DNA of 64,000 bases from Allomyces macrogynus ATCC 38327 (Eukaryota > Blastocladiomycota > Blastocladiomycetes > Blastocladiales > Blastocladiaceae), in the NCBI GenBank assembly GCA_000151295.1, contig GG745331.1:1479602-1543601 (forward strand), in the 5' to 3' direction. Below the pieces are notes generated by a model. It worked only from the letters and a program-made list of their open reading frames with translations, had not been told where the DNA came from and ran no database searches. The position numbers and the translations under genes are program-made. Shown here in pieces: positions 35,189 through 45,285 of this stretch. Each line of letters starts with the position of its first letter. Positions within the stretch are counted from its first letter, which is position 1.

Positions 35189-36732
35189 TTACTTCCGCCG
35201 CTTGAGCGCCTCGAACCGCCGCGCAAGCTCGTCAAAGTCAGGGCCCTCCGCCGACGCTGCCGGTTCGACTTTGGGAGCCGCCGGCGCGGCCGGCCCACCA
35301 GCACTCTGATCCGCGTCCGAGTCGTCTCCACTACCTGCCGCAGCGGCCTTGCCAGTTGGAATGTCTGGGAACTCGAGCTTGTCGCCCTGCAATCGCATTG
35401 AGTCCGCACGTTAGCCATGTATCTCCAGCAACATCAAACAAGCACAACGCACCTCAGCGCCAGCCGCTTCAGACCGGAGTCCCGTTGCGTCCATGGACAG
35501 CGTCTCGGCATTGAGCGTCGTGACCCCGGTCATTTCACTGCGCGCATCGGCCGTGTCCGCGTTGGGCGGCAACGGTGCGGGCATACCAAAGTACGGCATC
35601 CCCGGCGTCGGCACGGGCATCGGCATCGTCGCGGGGAACTGCGCGGGAATTGGCATGCCGGTGGCCGCGTAGTAACCAGCCGGTGGAGCGGCCGCGTAGC
35701 CGTAAGGGTAAGGCACCGGCTGCGGCTGCTGCATCGCGTGGTGGCCGACGGGGACCGCCATTTGGGTTCCGTCGCCGGCCGGCACGTAGTAGGTCGTTGG
35801 AGGAGCGCCGGGAACGGCGCTGGGGACAGTGATGATTTGGCCCGCGTACTGCTGCGACGAGGGTGAGGGGGCGCGCGGGTGCACAGTGGCGGCGGCGGCA
35901 GGGACGCGTTTCGGGTCGACGGGGTATTCGCGACTTGGCGTGAATCCGACGTCGCTCGCGTCGTAGGTCGTGTAGGTGCCCGTCGGGTCGGTGCGCGCCG
36001 TCTTTTTCCCGAGCTGCGGGTGCATCGAGCTTAGTGAGCTGATGTTTTTGACCCATAATGACAGAGAAGGGGAAAGCAGCGCACATACGTCGGCATCGTC
36101 TGACTTGGCCGGTTCGTCGTCGATATGGAAATCGACCTTGTAGGCCTTGGCAATCTCGTTGAGGTACTGGTTGACGAGAAACACATCGGGCGTCTGCACG
36201 CGCAGCTTGGCAATCACGCGGCGGCTGACCACGTCGCTACGGTTCTCAATCGCGCCATTGGCAAAGTCGCGGCCGTACTTGGCGGCGAGCTGGTCGCGGA
36301 CCTGGTGCAGCTCCTTGACGTCAACGCGCGGCGACGCGTAAATGAGCGTGTGAACAGCCTCTTGGATGGCCATGTCGCACGTTCTGTGACGTTCGGCAGC
36401 GCGGTCAAAATGGGTTACGATCATGCCGAGTACGAGCACTGTGCGTACGCCATGGACTCGATCAGACCAAACCGCGCCAAGAGCAGCTCGCAATAGAGCT
36501 CAATGACCTCGAGCGCCTCCATGAGCAGGTCCTCGCGAATAATGTGCTCGACGCGCACGCGTGCCGACTCGATCTTGCCGTTTTCGAGCAAAGTCGCGAT
36601 TTCCTTGCGCTGCGCAGCATTGACAGAGGCCTTCTTTTGCTGGAGCAGCTTGAGCCGGTTGACGGAGAGCTTGAGGTTGACTTTAAGTCGGTTGGCCGAG
36701 AAGACGCCGGGAATGTGCATGGGCGGCGGCAT
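35189..36732 (-). CDS. IST1: IST1, ESCRT-III-associated protein
   Basis: Four exons, 36732-36449, 36383-36089, 36013-35453 and 35386-35189, 445 residues, all phases closing. The N-terminal IST1 core is textbook: RLKVNLKLSVNRLKLLQQKK, REIATLLENGKIESARVRVE, HIIREDLLMEALEVIELYCE, LLARFGLIES, then after the first splice EAVHTLIYASPRVDVKEL and DVFLVNQYLNEIAKAYKVDF. The third exon is a Pro/Ala/Gly/Tyr-rich low-complexity region; the last ends DFDELARRFEALKRRK, a MIT-interacting motif that recruits Vps4 and other MIT proteins. IST1 regulates ESCRT-III disassembly in endosomal sorting, abscission and tubule scission. Introns are 65, 75 and 66 nt; the third contains a GGCTAACG branch-like site. Confidence 0.95.
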
Positions 36733-37124
36733 GGTTGGGGATGGTGGTGGCGGGGCTTGAACGGGGTTGAACAAAGAGCGAGAAGGTCGCTCGTAGGTCG
36801 GGCCTTGGTGCGGGCACAGCAAGGGCTGCCTTCGGTTGCAGCCGCTGTCGTCGGTGGACTCGGCAGAGGTACTTACCGACGTCGATTTAATCGTCGTGCG
36901 CTGCCTGGTCGCGTTTGTGGCCCAGCTGGCCAGGCTGCTGCAAGAGCACATGACCGCGCATCACCCATCGCAAGTCCCTGGCCACCTTGCTGCTTGGACT
37001 TACCGATGGATGGCCTTGCTGCTCCCGGCTCCCGACAACTGTCGGTCGGCAACAATCAGGATTCACCAGCAATCTCCGCGACGACGATCAGCACGACCAC
37101 CTGCAAGTCAATCGAGACCGCCCA
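36733..37124. promoter_or_regulatory. IST1 / RING-protein divergent intergenic region
   Basis: 392 bp between divergent starts. No motif recognised. Confidence 0.35.
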
Positions 37125-38386
37125 ATGGCATCCATCGACGCTGCCGCCCAGGCCGTGGCCGCCGCCAGCCCGCCGGGACTCGCGCTCGCCGTCGCGTCGT
37201 GCACGCACTATGTTCTCTCGTCGGTCTTCCTGCACACGCAAACACCCGCGCTCGCCCAACTGCTCGGCGACCGCGCGATTGTGCGGCACGGCTCGCAACG
37301 CCGGCTCGCGGCCATGGTGCACCTGGCCGTGGCCTGGCTCACGCTGCACGTTTCCAAGTTGCAGGTGAGTTGTGTCTTGGTTTCTCGCGGCACGCTCCGT
37401 CGTGTATTGTTTCTGTATTGCGCGACTGATGCATGATGAAATATCGCGAATCCAGCGACGCGCCTCTCCCGCGGGCCAGCGCAAGGTCGCACCGCCCTGG
37501 CGCGATTTGGTGCCAGCCGCGTTTGCCGCATGGGGGTCGGTCGAGGCCGTGCGCGTCGTGCTGCTCGTGCAGCATCTTGTTTTGCGCTCGCCGGCAAAGT
37601 CGGGTCGTACTGTTGTCGATTCGATTGTCCTCCCAACGCCGCTGGCCACAGTCGACTTGCCTGACGATGATTGCCCAATTTGTCTCGGAACCATCACGAG
37701 TCGTGGATCAATCGACAAGGGTGTGTTCACGTCGTTGGCCGACACCAACGATTTGAACGATGCTGGCCACGCAGATGGTGGGGAAGACAGCACCGACGAC
37801 GACGACGAAAACTGGCCGGACGCGTCCCCAACCGACCGCGCCATGGCCGTATACTGCGTGACGGAGAAGCATCCGTACCACGGCCTGTGCCTGCGGCAAT
37901 ACCTGCGCACCACCGTCCGCCCTGCGTCCCGTCAACAAAACCGCGACTCTTCCTCGGCCGCCCGGCAGTGTTGGTCCGTGCCCCGTGTGCCGCACCCCGC
38001 TCCCCGCTGCCGCGACCGCACCCGACCCAACAGCCATGCCACCGCCCTTGGCCGCCCAGCGCATCCGTACCTGGATCCGAGCGCGTATCCACCAACTCGC
38101 CTGCTCGCTCGTCCAGCGGTCACGGTGGCGCCGTGTCGCGCTCGCGCTCGTGCGTCCGTCGGCATTGGCCGCCATGGTTGCGCGACTCGTTCTTGCGTTA
38201 CTGTGCTCGGCATTCGCGACGGCGCATTTCCGTTTGCATGCGCAGATTGCCGTGGTGGCTGCCGCTGCGGCCAAGGCAGCGAGTACCGGGACGTGGACCG
38301 TGCACGTATCAGTGCGCGGTGGGGCCGAGGATCCCACGGCGAGCCGGCCAAGCACGGCGTCGAGTACCGCGTCGAGCACGGTTTGA
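37125..38386 (+). CDS. Membrane RING-finger protein (putative E3 ubiquitin ligase)
   Basis: Three exons, 37125-37364, 37456-37925 and 37969-38386, 375 residues; introns of 91 nt (GTGAGT) and 43 nt. Hydrophobic stretches lie at residues 15-35 and 65-78. A RING starts at about residue 135: DDDCPICLGTI, then a long acidic insert of about 60 residues between the first and second zinc pairs, HPYHGLCLRQYL, and after the second splice GPCPVCRTPL. The C-terminal part (about 290-345) has a further hydrophobic segment (ALAAMVARLVLALLCSAFAT), probably transmembrane. The layout suggests an ER, Golgi or vacuolar membrane E3 ligase. No closer family was recognised. The 43-nt intron is required to bring the last Cys pair into frame. 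Confidence 0.65.
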
Positions 38387-38919
38387 TTCCAGAAGAGCAG
38401 CAGATGTTTTTGTCGCGACTGGAATGTCATTTTCCATTTTCATTTGAACACGTGATGTGTTCCACCGCAATTTGCTGTCGCCCCAACGCCTCTCTGGCCA
38501 TCGCGACCCGGCAGGAGGTCGTGAACGAGGTCAGCGCTCTCCACCCAGAAATCGGTGCGTACCACGTCAAATGGAATGAATAACGAGCGGGAGGGGGAAG
38601 CGAGGAGAGAGCCAGAGCGACGGCGGCAGGGCCCAGATTTGGTGTGCTGGGCAGCGCGGCTTCCGCGCTCGCGCCGGATTGTTTTTTTTGTTCGAGCTGA
38701 TCATCAGTGCTGGCGTTGCTTTCCGTCACATCAATCGCGCTGAAGCGCATCCATATCTGTGTTTCTTTGAGCTCTGTCTGGCCCGTCTTGAGTCTTCTCT
38801 CTCTCGCTCTCTCTTGTTTCCCACGAATTGGATGCGACTCTGATGCCGGCTACATCTTGACTGATCATGCTTCCCGTTCTCGTCGCAATGGACCGTGCCC
38901 CAGCACTTCCACCAGCACC
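38387..38919. other. Intergenic, 530 bp
   Basis: Downstream of the RING gene and upstream of the aminotransferase. A CT-rich tract (38790-38815, TCTCTCTCGCTCTCTCTTG) lies about 110 bp before the aminotransferase ATG and is a plausible promoter or 5' UTR element. No ORF supported. Confidence 0.45.
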
Positions 38920-40458
38920 ATGTTTGCTCAAGCCGTTACCTCTCGCGGGCGTCGAGTCGCCGCTGCGGTCCCCGCTCCCGCTGCACGCACGCTCCTTGGA
39001 AGCCGCACCATGACGACCAACAACAAGACGACCACGCCCATCGCCAAGCCCATCCAGGACTACACCAAGTACCTGACCGCCGTCTCGCTTGCGCGGCAGC
39101 CGTCGGCGATCCGTGCTTTGCAGCCCATCATGGCCATGCCCGGCATGATCTCGCTCGCCGGCGGCCTGCCGAACCCGGCCACGTTCCCGATCGCCAACGT
39201 CGAACTGACGCTCAAGAACGGCGCCAAGATCAGCATGGGTGACACGATGACGCGCGCGGCGTTGCAGTACGGCCCGACCCCGGGCCACCCGGACCTGGTC
39301 GCCTTCTTTGAGAAGCTGCAGGCGCGCGTGCACGGCACGCCCTATGCGAACAAGCAACTCGAACGCAAGATTCTCGTCGGCAACGGGTCGCAGGATTTGC
39401 TCGCCAAGGCGATCAACGCGCTCGTGGCTCCGGGGGACACGCTCCTGGTCGAATCGCCGTGCTATGTCGGCACGCTCGCGATTCTCAAGCCCATGGTCAA
39501 GGCTCAAGGCGTGAAGCTGGCCGAAGTCCCGACCGACGCGCACGGCTTGATCCCGGACGCGCTCGACAAGATTCTGGCCGACTGGCCCGCGACTTCGCCC
39601 AAGCCGCGCGTGCTCTACACGGTCCCGACGGGCGGGAACCCGACGGGCAACATGGCCCCAATTGAACGCCGCCGCGCGATCTACGCGCTCGCCCAAAAGC
39701 ACGACCTGGTCATGCTCGAAGACGACCCGTACTACTACCTGCAATTCGCGCTCCCCACGACCGACGCGGCGACGCAGCAATTGACGCCGCCCGCCGACCA
39801 AGCGACCGACGTGGCGCTCGGCGACCGGTACGCGTCCGCCTTGGTCCCGAGCTATACGTCGCTCGACACGGACGCGCGCGTGATTCGGTTCGAGTCGCTG
39901 TCGAAGGTCATTTCGGCGGGTCTGCGCGTCGGGCTGTGCACGGGCCCGGCGCCGCTGGTCGACCGGATCGCGCTCGATGTTCAGGCGACGTCCCTGCAAC
40001 CGACGGGCCTCTCGCAGGCGGTGATCTTGGCGCTCGCGCAGCATTCGTGGCACGGGGTCCCCGCCGGGTTCCTCGCTCACGCCGCACGCGTGGCCGCGTT
40101 TTACCGGTCCCGGCGCGACGCGCTGTTGAAGGCCATGTCGGCCGTGCGGCTGGTCGAGGACGGTCTGGTGGAAATGAGTGTTCCGCAGGCGGGCATGTTC
40201 CTGTGGCTGAAACTCAAGACGGTTGACGACGCGTCGGCGCTGGTCAAGGGGTACGCGACGGATCGGAAGGTGTTGTTGTTGCCGGGCATCGAGTTCTTGC
40301 CGAATGCGCAACCGGGCGAGCCGTGTGCGTTTGTGCGCGCGACGTATTCGACGGCGACCGACGAGCAGATGCAGGAGGGGATGAAGCGGTTGCGCGAGTG
40401 TATTGATCTGGCGATGCGCGATCAGCAGAAGCAGAAGCAGCAGGCGCCGAAGAAGTAA
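38920..40458 (+). CDS. PLP aminotransferase, aromatic / 2-aminoadipate / kynurenine type (fold I), mitochondrial
   Basis: A single exon of 512 residues. The leader MFAQAVTSRGRRVAAAV plus an internal Met (TMTTNNK at about residue 29) suggests mitochondrial and cytosolic forms from alternative starts. The body matches human AADAT and yeast Aro8: PGMISLAGGLPNPATFP, ALQYGPTPGHPDL, ILVGNGSQDLLAKAINAL, VPTGGNPTGNM (the NPTG that binds PLP/substrate carboxylate), MLEDDPYYYLQF (Asp to the pyridine N and Tyr to O3'), ESLSKVISAGLRVGL (Schiff-base Lys in SLSK), and a C-terminal Arg in FVRATYS for the alpha-carboxylate. These enzymes transaminate 2-aminoadipate, kynurenine and aromatic amino acids with 2-oxoglutarate. 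The exact substrate cannot be read from the sequence. A long antisense open frame over the same interval is a codon-bias shadow. Confidence 0.93.
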   Translation: MFAQAVTSRGRRVAAAVPAPAARTLLGSRTMTTNNKTTTPIAKPIQDYTKYLTAVSLARQPSAIRALQPIMAMPGMISLAGGLPNPATFPIANVELTLKNGAKISMGDTMTRAALQYGPTPGHPDLVAFFEKLQARVHGTPYANKQLERKILVGNGSQDLLAKAINALVAPGDTLLVESPCYVGTLAILKPMVKAQGVKLAEVPTDAHGLIPDALDKILADWPATSPKPRVLYTVPTGGNPTGNMAPIERRRAIYALAQKHDLVMLEDDPYYYLQFALPTTDAATQQLTPPADQATDVALGDRYASALVPSYTSLDTDARVIRFESLSKVISAGLRVGLCTGPAPLVDRIALDVQATSLQPTGLSQAVILALAQHSWHGVPAGFLAHAARVAAFYRSRRDALLKAMSAVRLVEDGLVEMSVPQAGMFLWLKLKTVDDASALVKGYATDRKVLLLPGIEFLPNAQPGEPCAFVRATYSTATDEQMQEGMKRLRECIDLAMRDQQKQKQQAPKK

Positions 40459-40695
40459 GGATGCAACCTGTGGATGAGTTGCGGTTGCATTTTGTTTTGA
40501 TTCGCGTCTCTCAATAGACACACAGTAACAACCGATCTTGCCACGTCAGCCAGCATTCTGCAGGTGCCCATTTGGGTTTATTGATTCGTAAAGTAAGGTA
40601 AGAGCGCAACACGAACAGAATGACAGAATGAGATAAACAACCAACGACACCAAGACTGTCCATCAATCAACGGACTTACGCGACGTCCTCCACTT
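40459..40695. other. Intergenic, convergent 3' ends
   Basis: About 230 bp between the aminotransferase stop and the broken F-box/LRR copy 4. Nothing recognised. Confidence 0.4.
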
Positions 40696-42552
40696 TTACA
40701 CGAGCAGAACCGACAGGACGCGTGCAATTTTCGCCATGTGCTTTGGCATGCGGCTCTTGACCGTCTTGAGCAGCGGAGCGCGCGTCCGGATCGTTTCATC
40801 CACTTCATGCGCATCGTGATGAATGACTGTCCTGCCGAACGTCGGCGACACCCATGGAGCGTTGCAAATCTTAAGCGTGATACCAAGAAGCTTGGGCGTG
40901 TGTGGCACGCCCAGACGCATCGCAATCAAGTGGTCAGGGACGACTCGAATCGCGATCTTCTCTAGCTCCGAAAACGTCGCATTATGATCAAGGTCGAAAA
41001 AGGCGGGTGTCGTCTCAATTTTTTTCAGTGACGGGAACACAATGTCGGTCGAATGCGAGGTTGTGTGCAGGACGCGCACCGGTGTATCACCAAGACTTGA
41101 TTGGACTGGAGCAGACAGGTGGGCCAGGTGCGGGAGCGCGGCGAGTTGTTCCAACTGCACCAGCGACAGCGCGAGGTGGGTGTTCGATGTTCTCGCTCGC
41201 GGCCATGCGCACTGACTGCGACACGAGGTGCGCCAGACGCGCAAAGTGAGCAAACGATGAAATCGGTGAGGAGGCACGCAAGCAGCGTCAATTCGGTCAC
41301 GGCCGGTGCAGACGCCGTTGCGTTGAGCCCTTCGCTCAGCGTGGGGAGAAGCTGCTCAAAGAACGGCAGCGGAACAGAGAGCGTGCGCAAGTTGGGCGGG
41401 AACTCGTTGGCGACGAGCGTCGTGATGGCAATCTCCTTGGGCCTATACCCCCCCGTACCCGCCAGAACAGCAGGACCCTCCATGACTGACAAATCCTCGT
41501 TCTGCGGCAAGTGTTCCATAAACCGGCGCCGCATTTCATGGTTCAAAAACACCAGCTTGCCCTCCAGAACGAGCGTCCGACACTTTGGCATGTTGAGAAT
41601 GCCTGGAATCCCGGTCGAGTGAATGCCATGAATGGCCAACGCCGTAACGTGCAGTAACTTCGCATTCGCATCAGTGAGGTACGTCATGTCGACACGGCGC
41701 ACACATTGGGACCACCAAAACGGGGAGTGGTGGCTCGTCCACCAGCGCACCAAACATCGAGGCATTCCAGTTGGTCCATGTCTACCAGCTGTGCGAGGAC
41801 ACATTCGGCCATGCTGCGTGGGATTACCAATAAATGGAGCTGCTGCAACCGCGACAAACGAGCAAGAATCGGCACGTTGGCACGGAGCGAGTTGAACAAG
41901 TCGGCAGTTTCCCACAATTCAGGCTCTAGTCGAACGGAAATCGATAGCGTTCGATAAAATGCTGCTGCGACTACAACGGCCGATTCGCAGCAGCGGTATC
42001 CTCTGGCAGCAGTACGTCCAGCTGGCCGGCAACCTTCGTGGACAAGCGAGCTGGATCAAATAGTTGGGCAAAACCGAGGTTGTGGACGGTTTGCCCGAGT
42101 CCCAAAGTGAAGTCATCACGAGTGGAGACCTCGAGCAGACCATACTTGCGTAAAAGTTTCTGAAGCAAGATAGCACGAAGATCGCGGCGCGTTCCTGCGA
42201 GCTGCACCAATGTTGTCACAATTTCCCGCGGGCTCCCATTGACAGAACCATGCAGGGGCGCAGAAGGAAGCAGGTACTCGGCGACGAAGTCCAGAGCCAA
42301 CAGCAGCCCATCGTTGGAGTGCAATGGCTGCATTGCCGTTGGGGCGAGGTCGGTTGCCATGGCTTGTGGAAAGCCTGGAGCAGCTTCAAAGTCCACTTCT
42401 TCATTCCGTCGGTACGTCGGGTTGGGAAGAGCGTCGTTGTCGAAGTGGAAGTGGGGAGACTTCGTCAGAAATGTGTCCTGCAACGACCATTTGAAGGTAC
42501 TTGGACCAGCCTCCCATTTTGTGACCGCGTGATCATATTTTATGAAGAACAC
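40696..42552 (-). pseudogene. F-box/LRR-like family, copy 4, frame-broken
   Basis: Coding-like sequence in several frames on the minus strand: 42552-41971 (193 residues; LLLALDFVAEYLLPSAPLHG is positioned like the F-box of copy 3), 41960-41690 (VPILARLSRLQQLHLLVIPR), 41700-41280 (LLHVTALAIHGIHSTGIPGI, NLRTLSVPLPFFEQLLPTL), and 41277-40696 (LVQLEQLAALPHLAHLSAPV, FPSLKKIETTPAFFDLDHN, close to copies 1-3). At least three frame changes are needed. Some could be introns, because the individual pieces are long and otherwise free of stops, so this is the copy most likely to be functional. If so it would be an SCF-type substrate adaptor. Joining 42552-41971 to the rest is inference. Confidence 0.45.
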
Positions 42553-42719
42553 TAACCAGCCGATGGTCCGCCCTCGTTTTTATGACCCTGGCAAGCCATT
42601 CGATGGAGAGAATGCGCGGGCAAACAAACCTGCCCACATTGATTCAGGTTGGATGTCGCCCAATATTTGGGAGTCGGAAAGTGCGAGGGAGAGAGGGAGC
42701 GGCGTGGGTCGCTTAGGTA

Positions 42720-44650
42720 TGCACTCTCAACACTTGATTCACTTTTTCCTCGCCTGGGGCCAAGGTGCAAGGCCATGGCAGCGCTAGCATGACTTTTGAA
42801 CATGATGAGGCGCGTCCTTGATGAGAGTCCAAGGCGACAGAGTTCTGGCCAAACAGCAACCAGGGCCAGAATGACGTGGCCAAGTTCTGATTGTGTGACA
42901 CAACAAGTGCAAGTGCACATGTTCCACCATGGACTGCAAGCCCTGTCGCCTCCCAATCAATTCCTGCTGCAAACGGCGCACCCTCAAGCATGATTGACAC
43001 AACCATGGCACACTGTTCAGCGTCAGCAAGTTACAAGATGAGCCAGTGTGGGTCCAACCACACTGGGGCCCCAAAACCACCAGCATAGACGTCAAATCCC
43101 ACCATGCACTCCTGATGGCTGCTTCCATGATCACAGTAAACTGGCCAGCGTCATGACACGCCCCTAGCTTGGTGAGCCAGTCAACAGCCTTGTTCCTAAG
43201 GTCACCTGAATGGCCCTTGACCCAGGTGAACTTGAAGTCAATGCCATGCACCAACTTGGCAAGTTGGAGCACAGACTACAGATCCATTTTCATTGCACAA
43301 ACCAGCTGATGCACTGTCAGACCTGGTGATCCATGCATCTGCACCACTGCCCCATCAATTGCTGCACATGAATCAAGCTGCACATTGAGTCGCATTGTGG
43401 GGACACAAATGGCTTCAGGGGCAAGATGCTAACACAAAACAAGCAGAGGAGAAGGGTGGGGGAAGCCCAGGCTCAGCAAGAGGCACAGGTGATCATGAGT
43501 GTCCTGTTTTGCTGCAGAGCTAGCAGTGCACAAACGGCCTGGAGGCAGGAGCAAACCAAGAAGGAATGCCACAGATAGCTCACAAAAGCGTCTCCACCCA
43601 TCAAACCCTCCTGCAAATTGTTCCCTGGTGCACTGATCATGCAGGACGATGTGGTCCATCGTGCTCGCTTCATGCAAAGGCATGCACATTGCAGTCGTAC
43701 TTCAAATGTCACACCAACAGAAAGCGATAACAGGCCTGCATGTACCTGTCATTAGAGGGGACAGCTGTTTCACACATGGGACCTGGGCAGGCAGCACTTG
43801 TTGCACGCCCTCAAAACCCAGTCAAAATGTGCGCATTGATGATGGCTGTGACAAAACTCTGAGCGACAGGGATGAAACACGTCAGCAGGTAGTTCTCTTT
43901 CAGTGGGGCAGGGCAGGCATGTGCAAAGGTCACCCACCTGTGGGCCACTGGCTCTTTTGAACTCACACCACAATGTGCCTGCTGTCACTCAGGGGAACAC
44001 AACAAACAGCAGAGAGGCCTTGGCCCTGAGCAGCACGCACAATGGTGACAGTGGCAGCCATGAACCATTTCCATGTGCCAGCCTTCACACACACAACAGC
44101 ATTGTGGGGCACATGCGCCACCACCTGCCATGCTGCTGAGGCAGAGAAAGAGTGAACAGGAATGACAACAATGGCATGGTGGACAACAGCGGCTGCCATT
44201 GGCTTGGCCCAAAGTGAAGGGGAGGGGAGGAGAAGGAAACCCCTGCATCAGTGACTGCTGGTTGGGCTTGCACACAACCACATCATGCACCTGTGGACAG
44301 TGGTCCATCATGCTGGTCCTGGCATGGGACCAGGACAAGGTGCACCAGCTTCAGCAATGCCATGCTTCAGCAGGTGTGATCAACTTGCATGGAAGAATGG
44401 GGGCCAGTTCCCATTGTTGTGGCCAAGTGCAGCAAGGTGGCAGAGAATGGTGACAAGGACGGGAAGGTGGAAGCACACAATGTTGCATGTCAATGACAGT
44501 GGTCCTGATGAAGAGAGGTCTGGAGGCGGTTGTGACAGGCTGCAAACAGCAGCCTGAGGTCGTGGCATATTTACACGGGCAGAAGCACAACAGGAGGTGT
44601 GTAAGAAAATGAAAGGAAAAGGGTCATGCCTGCCAAGGAGGCCCACACAC
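42720..44650 (-). mobile_element. Decayed, CpG-depleted non-LTR-like retroelement with RNase H domain
   Basis: On the minus strand, 43275-43150 encodes LQLAKLVHGIDFKFTWVKGH then SGDLRNKAVDWLTKLGA, an RNase HI C-terminal half (conserved WVKGHSG and the terminal Asp). Just upstream in the same reading a TAG interrupts (CTG-TAG where CAG is expected). Further 5' at about 43690-43600, CMPLHEASTMDHIVLHDQCT resembles the Cys/His knuckle that follows the reverse transcriptase in LINE proteins. The order knuckle then RNase H fits Tad/I-type elements. The RT itself could not be recognised in 43.7-44.6 kb, and all frames are riddled with stops. The interval is almost devoid of CpG while its surroundings are CpG-saturated, which indicates long-standing methylation damage. 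Ends and target-site duplication were not found. Confidence 0.55.
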
Positions 44651-44730
44651 GTGTTTTAACCCTCAGATCACCACCTGAACCCTAGAACACAGGCCACAGT
44701 CAACCTATGAAATCACCCCCAAGAACGTCA

Positions 44731-44795
44731 GCGGTGGGGACCGAACCCACAACCACCGCAAACAAATTGGGCGACTATTAATCACTTGGCCATTT
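44731..44795 (-). other. tRNA-like sequence (degenerate), with box A and box B
   Basis: On the minus strand TGGCCAAGTGATTAATA resembles a Leu/Ser-type A box and D-arm; GTGGGTTCGGTCCCCAC forms a perfect 5-bp T-stem with a 7-nt loop. The would-be acceptor strands do not pair, so it is not a working tRNA. The unit is bounded on both sides by the 7-mer AACGTCA (44724-44730 and 44798-44804), a possible target-site duplication of a short tRNA-derived retroposon. Confidence 0.4.
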
Positions 44796-44804
44796 AAAAC
44801 GTCA

Positions 44805-44822
44805 CGACAGCATGGTGTAGAG
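44805..44822 (+). other. 5' fragment of a tRNA-Val-like sequence
   Basis: CGACAGCATGGTGTAG matches the 5' 16 nt of the tRNA-Val candidate at 45047 (with two preceding bases) except for one G-to-A change at a CpG. Similarity stops after the A box. Confidence 0.35.
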
Positions 44823-45046
44823 ATAGGTTGCATTTGCAGAGCAACTCTTTGTGCTGCAGTACGACAAAATTGCTGCTAGGAAGCACCAATATGCGAAAAC
44901 GCCTTGCCACAGGCCCCCGAGCGGTGGTGGCTCGTAAAAACAAAACCCGTCCAACCCGTCACCCGCTCGACGACGACTGAAACTCTACGAGAACGCACGG
45001 AGCGGCCCTGGCGGGGGGATCCTAATTTGAGGAGGCTGCCCCCGAC

Positions 45047-45121
45047 GACAGCGTGGTGTAGTTGGTTTATCACACCTGATTCACACACAGGAGGACCTCA
45101 GTTCGAACCTGGGCGCTGGCA
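45047..45121 (+). tRNA. tRNA-Val (anticodon CAC), possibly degenerate
   Basis: A full cloverleaf can be drawn: acceptor GACAGCG / CGCTGGC with one mismatch at 2:71; D-arm GTGTAGTTGGTTTATCAC; anticodon stem CCTGA / ACAGG with an A-A mismatch at 31:39 and loop TTCACAC giving anticodon CAC; T-arm CTCAG-TTCGAAC-CTGGG with one G-U; discriminator A. Box A (TGGTGTAGTTGG) and box B (GTTCGAACC) are good. A T5 run lies about 40 nt downstream. The two mismatches could mean a pseudo-tRNA or a tRNA-derived SINE head, in line with the other tRNA-like pieces 250-320 bp upstream. Confidence 0.5.
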
Positions 45122-45285
45122 GAATCGGATCCATCACTGCTCGAAGCCCATGGCTTCGGCATTTTTCGTTGTTTTTGGGTGAGCCACCAAGCCGTTTTGT
45201 ACGTTTTGTTCAAAGTGGTTGCCGTTTTGACGCCGCTTCCGCGCCCCGCAGATCCAACAACTCTCCGCGCACGAAAGCACCCGCA

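Noticed and set aside
38731..40521. 596-residue open frame antisense to the aminotransferase
   Set aside because: Arg/His/Gly/Leu-rich composition typical of a GC-codon-bias shadow; the plus strand holds a complete PLP enzyme over the same interval.
44731..44795. Calling this a functional tRNA-Leu or tRNA-Ser
   Set aside because: T-arm and boxes A and B are present but the acceptor stem does not pair and no sensible anticodon stem forms.
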